From positions 1 to 64,000 of the forward strand of contig CAKOJQ010000006.1 in NCBI GenBank assembly GCA_934090795.1: a stretch of 64,000 bases of DNA, written 5' to 3'. This document shows, piece after piece, positions 52,792 to 60,773 of this stretch. A program made the translations under genes and the position numbers. The notes under the pieces were generated by a model that was not told the origin of the DNA, searched no databases, and saw only the letters and a program-made list of their open reading frames with translations. The stretch's first letter is position 1, and each line of letters opens with the position of its first letter. Origin of the DNA: an uncultured Bacilli bacterium (GTDB taxonomy: Bacteria; Bacillota_I; Bacilli_A; RF39; UBA660).

Positions 52792-53130
52792 TATTTTAGG
52801 CAAACGCTGCATTTAATGTAGAGGAAAGTCCATGCTCACAAAGTCTGAGATGACTTTAAAGTTCACGCTAAGGGAAAAAATAACCTTAGGTAGCAAACTT
52901 GCTAACGGCTTCGAAATAACCTCAAATGGTTAAAATAGATGTAAAAGTGCCAAAGAGACGAATCTACTTGGAAACGAGTAGGGTGGAACGTGGTAAACCC
53001 CGTGAGTGAGAAACCCAAATTATGGTAGGGGAGTCTTGTAATTGTGAAATGAAATAATTACAGGAATCGAAAGATAGATAAATGTTTGCCACCCTTTAAG
53101 GGTACAGAACATGGCTTATTAAATGATATT
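52790..53130 (+). ncRNA. rnpB: RNase P RNA, type B
   Basis: Conserved elements in order: GAGGAAAGTCCATGCTC (52821-52837, CR I), GGTAAACCCCG-type J11/12 (52993 on), ACAGAACATGGCTTA (53104-53118, CR V). The ends pair imperfectly as P1. Length about 340 bases. It is the catalytic RNA that matures tRNA 5' ends. The ends are approximate. Confidence 0.93.
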
Positions 53131-53155
53131 TTTTATTTATAAAAAGAGGAAGTGA

Positions 53156-53638
53156 ATTACTATAAATGAGATAAGTGAAGTACTTAAAAGTACAAGAGAA
53201 TCATCAGGATTAAGTCTTAGTGAAGTATCAAAAGATTTAAACATTGATGAACTTATATTAACCCAAGTTGAAGAAGGAAATATAGGTGCATTTAAAGATT
53301 TATTTGAACTCAAGAAAATTCTTACTGAATATTCTAAATATTTAGGATTAAATCCAGTTGAAGTTATAGATGAATTTAATGAATATATGTTTGAAAAAAC
53401 ATCTAAATTACAAATAAAAAAGATTGAAGAAGCAGTTAAAGAAGATTTAAAAGAAGAACAAAATAATAAAAGAATAGCATCACCCTATACAAGACAAGCA
53501 CCACTAAAAGATAATAAAACATTTGCTATATCAATTATTATCATTGTTATTTTGGTTGTACTTGCAATAATTTGGAGTATTAAACAAGTTACAATTGGAA
53601 GTGTAGGAACAAATATTATCAATTTCTTTTCAAAATAA
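53156..53638 (+). CDS. RodZ-like helix-turn-helix membrane protein with non-canonical start
   Basis: About 160 residues. The N-terminal HTH_25 domain (EISEVLKSTRESSGLSLSE, VSKDLNIDE) is followed by a charged linker and one membrane segment (about residues 124-146). This is the RodZ layout with a very short exterior part; RodZ links MreB to the envelope. The domain frame has no ATG, GTG or TTG at its start: after an in-frame TGA it reads ATT ACT ATA AAT GAG. GAGGAAGTGA (53146-53155) points to ATT 53156 or ATA 53162. A later ATG (53387) would delete the whole HTH. Followed 10 bases later by pgsA. Confidence 0.75.
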   Translation: MTINEISEVLKSTRESSGLSLSEVSKDLNIDELILTQVEEGNIGAFKDLFELKKILTEYSKYLGLNPVEVIDEFNEYMFEKTSKLQIKKIEEAVKEDLKEEQNNKRIASPYTRQAPLKDNKTFAISIIIIVILVVLAIIWSIKQVTIGSVGTNIINFFSK

Positions 53639-53648
53639 GGAGGATTAA

Positions 53649-54248
53649 ATGAATTTACCAAACAAAATAACTTTAGGAAGAATATTTTTATCTATATTAA
53701 TAATAATTATTATGATGTTTCCATTTTATGAAATGGGAATCGATGAGACCAAATATCTAGTTATGGGAAAAGTAACAATAAGTTTAAAATACATTATATG
53801 TGGAATTTTATTTATAATAGCGTCATTAACTGATTTATTAGATGGAAATATTGCTAGAAAAAATAATCAAGTAACTGACTTTGGTAAAGTAATGGATGCC
53901 ATAGCTGATAAAATACTTGTAAATGGCATTTTGATAATTATGGCATGTAATGGAAGGTTACCTGTAGTTGTTCCGGTTATAATTATTTTAAGAGATACAG
54001 CCGTTGATTCAATTAAAATGGTTGCGGGAAGTAAAAATGGTAAAGCTATTGGAGCAAGTATTTGGGGAAAAATGAAAACAGCATGTATGATGACTGGACT
54101 ATCATTAATGTTCTTTTCTAATTTACCATTTGAATTATTTGGTTTTTCTCTAGGCTTTTATTTAGTGATTATTGCTTGTATACTTTCAATTTATTCAGGT
54201 ATCCAATATTTTGTTGCTAATAAAAATATATTATTAAAAAACATTTAA
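53649..54248 (+). CDS. pgsA: CDP-diacylglycerol-glycerol-3-phosphate 3-phosphatidyltransferase
   Basis: 199 residues, several membrane helices. MNLPNKITLGRI at the start and the CDP-alcohol phosphotransferase motif DLLDGNIAR...GKVMDAIADK (D-x2-DG-x2-AR-x8-G-x3-D-x3-D) are complete. It makes phosphatidylglycerol-phosphate. Start after AAGGAGG. The order rodZ-like, pgsA, recA is that of Bacillus, without cinA. Confidence 0.95.
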   Translation: MNLPNKITLGRIFLSILIIIIMMFPFYEMGIDETKYLVMGKVTISLKYIICGILFIIASLTDLLDGNIARKNNQVTDFGKVMDAIADKILVNGILIIMACNGRLPVVVPVIIILRDTAVDSIKMVAGSKNGKAIGASIWGKMKTACMMTGLSLMFFSNLPFELFGFSLGFYLVIIACILSIYSGIQYFVANKNILLKNI

Positions 54249-54271
54249 CCTATTAATTAGGTTATTTTTTT
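54246..54271 (+). terminator. Terminator of pgsA
   Basis: AACCTA/TTAGGTT-type stem with a 4-base loop and T7, overlapping the stop. Confidence 0.75.
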
Positions 54272-54308
54272 GATCTAATTTTTGAGATTTCCAAATTTCA
54301 AAATCTGT

Positions 54309-54361
54309 CGAACATTTTTTCGTAAAAATATATTGACAAATATATTTTCTTATAATAAAAT
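54309..54361 (+). promoter_or_regulatory. recA promoter with SOS-like box
   Basis: TTGACA (54333-54338) and TAAAAT (54356-54361), 17-bp spacer. CGAACATTTTTTCG (54309-54322) differs by one base from the CGAAC-N4-GTTCG pattern of Bacillus LexA boxes and ends 10 bases before the -35. Confidence 0.6.
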
Positions 54362-54394
54362 TAAAGCATGAAGGAAAGAATAGGTGAATTATTT

Positions 54395-55435
54395 ATGAAA
54401 ACAATTGACGCAAAGGACAAAGATAAAGCATTAGAACAAGTACTAGCTGATATTGAAAAACAATTTGGTAAGGGCGCTATAATGAAACTAGGAAGTTCTG
54501 AACACATGGAAATAGATGTAACATCAACTGGTTCACTTTCCCTAGATATCGCTCTTGGCGTAGGAGGATTCCCAAAAGGAAGAATCATTGAAATATATGG
54601 ACCTGAATCATCAGGTAAAACAACAATTGCACTTCATGCTATTGCAGAAGTACAAAAAGCTGGTGGCAGAGCCGCATTTATTGATGCAGAACATGCCCTA
54701 GATCCAGTTTATGCTCAAAAATTAGGAGTAAACATTAATGAGTTATTATTATCACAACCAGACACTGGAGAACAAGCATTAGAAATTTGCGATGCTTTAG
54801 TAAAAAGTGAAGCAGTAAGCATTGTAGTAATCGATTCAGTTGCTGCATTAGTTCCTCAAGCTGAAATAGAAGGCGAAATGGGAGATTCTCATGTTGGTTT
54901 ACAAGCTAGATTAATGAGCCAAGCTCTAAGAAAATTATCAGGAACAATTTCTAAAACTAAAACAACAGCTATATTTATAAATCAGTTAAGAGAAAAAGTT
55001 GGAGTATTATTTGGTAACCCTGAAACAACACCAGGTGGTAGAGCTTTAAAATTCTATTCTACAATTAGATTAGATATTAGACGTGGTGAACAAATCAAAA
55101 TGGGAGATAGTGTTATCGGTAATAAGACAAACATTAAAGTTGTTAAAAATAAAGTGGCCCCTCCATTTAGAACAGCAACAGTTGATATTATGTATGGAGA
55201 AGGAGTAAGTAAAACTGGTGAAATAGTAGATTTAGCTAGTGAAAATAACATTATTCAAAAATCAGGAGCATGGTTTAGTTATAATGGTGAAAAAATTGGT
55301 CAAGGTAGAGAAAATGTTAAACAATATTTAAAAATGAATCCTGATATTTTAGAAGAAATCGAAAATAAAGTAAGAGATATTTATAATATACCTTTAAATA
55401 AAAAAGGCAATAAAAATAAAAAAGAAGAAGCTTAA
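54395..55435 (+). CDS. recA: Recombinase RecA
   Basis: 346 residues. Walker A GPESSGKTT, FIDAEHALDP, Walker B VVIDSVAAL, QALRKLSGTISK and FINQLREKVGV are RecA signatures. It forms the strand-exchange filament and triggers LexA cleavage. I start at ATG 54395 after AGGTGA; ATG 54368 lies at the expected transcript start and lacks a ribosome site. The C-terminal tail is short and basic (KKGNKNKKEEA). Confidence 0.97.
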   Translation: MKTIDAKDKDKALEQVLADIEKQFGKGAIMKLGSSEHMEIDVTSTGSLSLDIALGVGGFPKGRIIEIYGPESSGKTTIALHAIAEVQKAGGRAAFIDAEHALDPVYAQKLGVNINELLLSQPDTGEQALEICDALVKSEAVSIVVIDSVAALVPQAEIEGEMGDSHVGLQARLMSQALRKLSGTISKTKTTAIFINQLREKVGVLFGNPETTPGGRALKFYSTIRLDIRRGEQIKMGDSVIGNKTNIKVVKNKVAPPFRTATVDIMYGEGVSKTGEIVDLASENNIIQKSGAWFSYNGEKIGQGRENVKQYLKMNPDILEEIENKVRDIYNIPLNKKGNKNKKEEA

Positions 55436-55654
55436 TTAAAAGATATCTACCTTATATTTATTAAAAATATAAACTTATTTAGTATAAAAATATAAGGATT
55501 TAAGTTGTATTATATATAATTACTAAAAATGTGTTATAAAAATAGTAAAATACTTAACCTTTATATCTAAAATATTTGTTCAAACTTAGAGTTGAAGAAC
55601 CAAATAATTTCTATTATAATATAGTAAGTTAAAGGAAGGAAATGGTGATAAAAT

Positions 55655-57220
55655 ATGAAAAGTTTTTATATAACAACACCAATATATTATCCTAGTGGTA
55701 AATTTCATATTGGAACTGCTTATACTACCATTTTAGCAGATGTACTAGCTAGATATCACAGACAAATAAATGAAGATGTTTATTTTGTAACTGGACTAGA
55801 TGAACATGGACAAAAGATTCAAATCAAGTCAGAAGAAAAAGGAATTACACCGCAAGAATATGTTGATGAGATGGCAAATGATGCTAAAAAGTTATGGGAA
55901 TTATTAAATATATCTAATAATGATTTTATAAGAACGACTGATAAAAGACATGTTGAGACTATAATTAAAGCTTTTAATATATTATATAATCAAGGTGATA
56001 TATATAAAGGAAAATATAAAGGAAAATACTGTGTTCCATGTGAATCATTTTTTACAGATACTCAACTAGTAGATGGTAAATGTCCTAGTTGTGGAAGAGA
56101 AGTTAAAGAAGTAGAAGAAGAAACATATTTCTTCAATATGAAAAAATATGAAAATAAATTAAAAGAATTTTATAAAAACAATCCAAACTTTCTAATTCCT
56201 TTATCTAAAAAGAATGAAGTTATGAATAGTTTTTTAAATTCTGGAATTGAAGATTTATGTATTTCTAGAACTACTTTTGATTGGGGAATAAAAGTTCCAC
56301 AAGATGAAAAACATGTTATGTATGTTTGGCTAGATGCTTTACTTAATTATATATCAGTTCTTGGTTATCTAAGAGAAGATGATTCATTAATGAAAAAGTA
56401 TTGGCCTGCAGATATTCAAATTATTGGTAAGGATATTTTAAGATTTCATGCTATATACTGGCCTATATTTTTAATGGCTTTAGATTTACCTTTACCAAAA
56501 AATATATATGTTCATGATTTTATTATGATGAGAGACGGGAAAATGAGTAAATCTAAAGGAAATACGATTTATCCTGATGTACTTGCAAATGCTTACGGAG
56601 TAGATGCAGTTAGATATACTCTTTTAAAGAGTTTACCATATGGACAAGATGGTGAATTTACTCCTGAGTTATTTATAAATAAATATAATACAGAGTTATG
56701 TAATGATTTAGGTAATTTAGTTAATAGAACTATTGCTATGGTTAATAAATATCAAGATGGTATTGTTAATAATAAGGGATTATCAAGTGATTTAGAAAAT
56801 GAATTAGATGATTATGTTAATAATAAAATAGATGAATATAATGAAGAAATGAAAGAGATAAATATTCCTAATGCGATGAATAGTATATTAGATATTGTTT
56901 CTAGAACTAATAAGTATATTGATGAAACAAGTCCATGGGTATTATATAAAGAAGGAAATATAGAAAGACTTACTAATGTAATGTATAATTTATATAATTC
57001 AATTAGAAAAATTAGTGTATTATTTTATCCTTTTATGCCTGATACTTGTAATAATATTTATAGACAGTTAGGTTTGAAGGAAGAAGAAATTAATTTTGAT
57101 AAGTTAAAAGATAATTTAGATTATAATAATAAAGTTATTGAAAAAGGAGTTCCTTTATTTAATAGATTAGATGCAAATGTGGAAATTCCTAGATTGATAG
57201 ATTTGATGAAAGTAAATTAA
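55655..57220 (+). CDS. metG: Methionyl-tRNA synthetase
   Basis: 521 residues. HIGH motif FHIGTAYTT, zinc knuckle CVPCESFF...CPSCG, WLDALLNY, and GKMSKSKGN. The anticodon-binding domain ends the protein; the C-terminal EMAP-like dimerisation domain of longer MetRS is absent. The 220-base leader holds an AT-rich hairpin (CTTATATTT/AAATATAAG near 55452-55495) that may end the recA transcript. No T-box was found. Start after GGAAGGAAATGGTGA. Confidence 0.95.
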   Translation: MKSFYITTPIYYPSGKFHIGTAYTTILADVLARYHRQINEDVYFVTGLDEHGQKIQIKSEEKGITPQEYVDEMANDAKKLWELLNISNNDFIRTTDKRHVETIIKAFNILYNQGDIYKGKYKGKYCVPCESFFTDTQLVDGKCPSCGREVKEVEEETYFFNMKKYENKLKEFYKNNPNFLIPLSKKNEVMNSFLNSGIEDLCISRTTFDWGIKVPQDEKHVMYVWLDALLNYISVLGYLREDDSLMKKYWPADIQIIGKDILRFHAIYWPIFLMALDLPLPKNIYVHDFIMMRDGKMSKSKGNTIYPDVLANAYGVDAVRYTLLKSLPYGQDGEFTPELFINKYNTELCNDLGNLVNRTIAMVNKYQDGIVNNKGLSSDLENELDDYVNNKIDEYNEEMKEINIPNAMNSILDIVSRTNKYIDETSPWVLYKEGNIERLTNVMYNLYNSIRKISVLFYPFMPDTCNNIYRQLGLKEEEINFDKLKDNLDYNNKVIEKGVPLFNRLDANVEIPRLIDLMKVN

Positions 57221-57295
57221 TGTAAGTTCAAAATTGAATAAACCATTTATGTTTAATATTTATGAATAATATTTAAAAACAAAATCAATGAAATG

Positions 57296-57326
57296 AGTAG
57301 TTAAATAAAGACTACTTATTTTTTTA
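57296..57326 (+). terminator. Terminator of metG
   Basis: AGTAGT/ACTACT stem with TATTTTTTT. Confidence 0.65.
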
Positions 57327-57446
57327 CTAAAATTTTTAAAAATTTGCATCCGATAATTCCCTTGATTATTTCTTTCTAATTCTTTATAATAAAGTTATAG
57401 AGATTATTAAAATAATTTTTATATAGAAAGATATGGAGGAAACATT

Positions 57447-58991
57447 ATGGACTTTATAAGTGTAGCTTCCATTTTATGTCTTTTAATTGGATTATTTGTA
57501 GGTGGAGCCATAGTTGCGTTCTCAGGATTCACCGCTGGCAAAAAATCAAATAAAATTTTAGATGACGCCAAAAAAGAGGCTGAAAAAACTAAACGTAACA
57601 GCCTTATGGAACTTAAAGAAGAAACTTTTAAATTACAACAAGCAACTGATCGCGAAATAAAAGAAAGAAAAAGCGAAATAAAAAATACTGAAGATAGACT
57701 TCTTCAAAGAGAAAAATCTTTAGATAAAAGAGAAGAATTATTACAAAATAGAGATAACTCTTTAGAAGAAAAAGATAAAAATTTAAGTACAATGCAAAAG
57801 AAAATTCAAGAAAAAGAAGTTAAAATGGATGAACTTCTTAGAGAAGAAATTGAAAAATTAGAAAGTATTGCTAAACTTTCTAGAGAAAAGGCTCATGATC
57901 TTATTATGCAAAGAGTAGAAGATTCAATGAGCAAAGAAATAGCTGAATATATCAAAGATAGAGAATCAGAAGCAAAATTAGAAGTTGATAAAAAAGCAAA
58001 AGAACTTCTTGTAAACTCAATGGAAAAATATGCTAATGACGTTACAACAATTCAAACAGTTACTACTATTAGTTTACCAAACGATGAAATGAAAGGTAGA
58101 TTAATTGGTAGAGAAGGAAGAAACATTAGAACAATTGAAGCTGTTACAGGAGTCGATTTATTAATTGATGATACCCCTGAAGCAATTTCAATATCATCTT
58201 TCGATCCTTTCCGTAGAGAAATAGCTAAACAAACAATTGAAACCTTAGTTAAAGATGGTCGTATTCATCCAACCAGAATTGAAGAAATTTATGATAAAAT
58301 ATGTAAGGATATGAACGCAAGAATTACAGAAATTGGAAATGATACCATTAGAGAACTAGGATTAACTAGAATGGATTCAGAATTAGTTAAAACAATTGGA
58401 AAATTAAACTTTAGAACAAGTTATGGTCAAAATGCTTTACAACATTCAAAAGAGGTTTCATACCTTTGCGGAATAATGGCTGCTGAACTTGGCGAAAACG
58501 TTAACCTTGCTAAAAGAGCAGGACTTTTACATGATATTGGAAAAGCCATTGATTTTGAAATGGAAGGATCACATGTTGAAATAGGAGCTGATCTTGCTAA
58601 AAAGTATGGTGAAAATGAAGTAGTAATTAACGCTATTGAATCACATCATGGTGATAAAGAAGCTAAAAACATTATATCTGTTTTAGTATCAATTGCTGAT
58701 ACAATGTCTGCATCACGTCCTGGTGCTAGAAACGATACTATGGAAAACTATATCAAGAGACTAGAAGAACTAGAAACAATCGGTAATAGTTTTGAAGGTG
58801 TTGATAAAACATTCGCAATGCAAGCAGGTCGTGAACTTAGAGTTATTGTAAAACCAGATAAAGTTGATGATTTAACATCATTTAAGATTGCTAGAGAAAT
58901 TAAGGAAAGAATTGAATCTGAAATGCAATATCCAGGTACAATTAAAATAACTGTAATTAGAGAAACAAGAGCTCAAGAAGAAGCAAAATAA
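57447..58991 (+). CDS. rny: Ribonuclease Y
   Basis: 514 residues. An N-terminal membrane anchor (about 6-27), a long coiled coil (35-190), a KH domain (GRLIGREGRNIRTIE) and an HD domain (LLHDIGKAIDFE) in the standard order and length. It is the membrane-bound endonuclease that initiates mRNA decay. Start after TATGGAGG. Confidence 0.97.
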   Translation: MDFISVASILCLLIGLFVGGAIVAFSGFTAGKKSNKILDDAKKEAEKTKRNSLMELKEETFKLQQATDREIKERKSEIKNTEDRLLQREKSLDKREELLQNRDNSLEEKDKNLSTMQKKIQEKEVKMDELLREEIEKLESIAKLSREKAHDLIMQRVEDSMSKEIAEYIKDRESEAKLEVDKKAKELLVNSMEKYANDVTTIQTVTTISLPNDEMKGRLIGREGRNIRTIEAVTGVDLLIDDTPEAISISSFDPFRREIAKQTIETLVKDGRIHPTRIEEIYDKICKDMNARITEIGNDTIRELGLTRMDSELVKTIGKLNFRTSYGQNALQHSKEVSYLCGIMAAELGENVNLAKRAGLLHDIGKAIDFEMEGSHVEIGADLAKKYGENEVVINAIESHHGDKEAKNIISVLVSIADTMSASRPGARNDTMENYIKRLEELETIGNSFEGVDKTFAMQAGRELRVIVKPDKVDDLTSFKIAREIKERIESEMQYPGTIKITVIRETRAQEEAK

Positions 58992-59007
58992 CCTGCTTCT
59001 TTTTTTA
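58978..59007 (+). terminator. Terminator of rny
   Basis: AAGAAGCA/TGCTTCTT stem overlapping the stop, followed by T-run. Confidence 0.8.
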
Positions 59008-59022
59008 TATTAAATTTTTGCA

Positions 59023-59048
59023 ATAAAAAATATCCAAACACTGGATAT
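59023..59048 (-). terminator. Terminator of rpmB
   Basis: ATATCCA/TGGATAT hairpin with a T-run on the minus strand. Confidence 0.75.
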
Positions 59049-59049
59049 C

Positions 59050-59220
59050 TTACTTAGCAGCTTTCTTAAAAACTCTAGCTTCTCTTGCTGTTAATCTAAC
59101 CTTAACACCATTGATTGTATAAGTTTGTAAGTTAGGTTTTTGTTTACTATTAGTTTTATTATTAGCATGAGAGCTTAATTTAATAGATAAAGGTTTTTTG
59201 CTTGAAATATTTTTAGCCAT
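59050..59220 (-). CDS. rpmB: 50S ribosomal protein L28 (short, divergent)
   Basis: 56 residues. SHANNKTNSKQKPNLQ followed by INGVKVRLTAREARVFKKA matches the L28 core (SH-NNKT--WKPNLQ, then the C-terminal helix). The usual N-terminal CxxC region (CAICGK) is missing: the protein starts MAKNISSKKPLSIK. AGGAGGAAAG precedes ATG 59220. Monocistronic with its own terminator. Confidence 0.85.
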   Translation of the reverse strand: MAKNISSKKPLSIKLSSHANNKTNSKQKPNLQTYTINGVKVRLTAREARVFKKAAK

Positions 59221-59548
59221 TTTCTTTCCTCCTTAATTAAAATCTTCATTGATTTTATCATAATATCTTAAATAAAGTCAATGTTTTTAGGTTAATTTGT
59301 AAATTTTCATATAGTTTGCTGTTTTATTTTTATTCACTTAAAATTGTCTATAATAATGATATAATAATTTAATTAAAAAACTTAATCAAATCTTATAGTA
59401 TTAATTTTTCAAATATACTTAGTTAAAGCTTAATTAATAAACAAAACTACATATTTCATCATTATTCTAGGCAAAAATCATATTTGTTTTCGGTATTTCA
59501 TAGTGGTATTAATTAATTTGTTAAAGTAAATCACTATGGTCTCATATA
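59221..59548. other. Intergenic region, 328 bases
   Basis: Very AT-rich. It contains the rpmB ribosome site, a possible minus-strand promoter area, and an inverted repeat CATAGTG/CACTATG (59499-59537, arms 7 bp plus weaker flanking pairs), which could end the minus-strand gene at 59549. No gene seen. Confidence 0.5.
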
Positions 59549-60637
59549 TTATTTTTTATATAAACTAAATATTTCTTTTAATTTTCCTTTTGGAGTCAAC
59601 ATTCTTGTAAGAAGTTCAACATCTTGCTCATTATAAGTTAAGTAATGTCTATTGGCATAATCTAATGCTTCAATTAATACATAGTTACTTGTTTTCATAA
59701 AATTTTCTTTTGATACATAATGTGTAACAAGACATGGTATTTCCGGTGTTAGTTCAATAAATTCAATTGCTTTTTGTAACATTTCTGGTGTATCAGAATA
59801 ATATGATAAGAACATACTAGTATCAATATCTAATTTAGCTAATTCATCATCTGAAAAGATACTTGTAAGCAAATCAAAATCAACTAATATATTTGAATAA
59901 TTCGTATTTTGAATTAAATGATTTAATCTTGCAATTGTAGTCTCATTATATTTATAACCACCGCAGAAATTTATAAGTTCTAATTGCTTATTATCTGCAC
60001 ATTTATATGTGTCATATTCAAATGTATCTAAATTATTTTTTACAAATAAATCTTTTAACTCATATCTTGAATATTTTTTATTTTTTTCTAGTATCTCACA
60101 CATTTCTTTATATTTTAATTTAAATAAACTCAAAAATTTCTGTGAATATTTTTCCTTTTCTTCGTCAGATAGATTTTTAATGCTTGTAACAAAATTTGCA
60201 AATGTTTCTCCAAATTTTTTAATATTTTCTATGTAGTCCGTAGTATCAAATTTAGATGATATAAACTTATCTAAATATTGAAGTCTTAAAGAATTATTTA
60301 ATTCAAATTGAACATTTGCAGATAGCATTTGTTGTAACAAATCCACATTATCATAATAAAGAGCAGTATAGTATAAAACAAATAAATTTCTTATTTTTTT
60401 ATTTTCTCTTTCATCAACGATTGGTAATAAAGTATAAATTAGATTACCTTGTGGATCCATTTGTAAATTTTTGAAATTTGCATTAATTAAATCTTTTAAT
60501 ACAAGTTTCATTTTTTCATCAGTTTGTCTTTCTAAATCTGATTTTAATTCTATTTTTTGTTTTACTTCAAATTTAATTTCACTCAAAGTTTTTAACACAT
60601 AAATATCAATAAAATCATTCTTATTTGTTATTTCCAT
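59549..60637 (-). CDS. Hypothetical protein, 362 residues
   Basis: Not recognised. Soluble, helix-rich, with acidic and basic patches; no signal peptide or membrane span. A CGGY with nearby Cys residues is present but no metal motif. Repeated helical pairs in the C-terminal half (for example EFIELTPEIPCLVTHYVSKE) suggest an alpha-solenoid. Good Shine-Dalgarno (TTAGGAGG) before ATG 60637. Monocistronic. Confidence 0.65.
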   Translation of the reverse strand: MEITNKNDFIDIYVLKTLSEIKFEVKQKIELKSDLERQTDEKMKLVLKDLINANFKNLQMDPQGNLIYTLLPIVDERENKKIRNLFVLYYTALYYDNVDLLQQMLSANVQFELNNSLRLQYLDKFISSKFDTTDYIENIKKFGETFANFVTSIKNLSDEEKEKYSQKFLSLFKLKYKEMCEILEKNKKYSRYELKDLFVKNNLDTFEYDTYKCADNKQLELINFCGGYKYNETTIARLNHLIQNTNYSNILVDFDLLTSIFSDDELAKLDIDTSMFLSYYSDTPEMLQKAIEFIELTPEIPCLVTHYVSKENFMKTSNYVLIEALDYANRHYLTYNEQDVELLTRMLTPKGKLKEIFSLYKK

Positions 60638-60773
60638 AAAACCTCCTAATATCTTTTATAAAATAATAACTAAAGATTAATAGTTATTATAAATTAAAAG
60701 TCTTGATTTTTCAATAAACATAAAGAAATTTACTTGAATTAATTTAAATGATATAATACCCATAGAGGTACAT

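Noticed and set aside
53387..53638. 83-codon gene starting at ATG 53387
   Set aside because: It is the C-terminal half of the rodZ-like gene, whose HTH domain lies in the same frame upstream with a non-canonical start.
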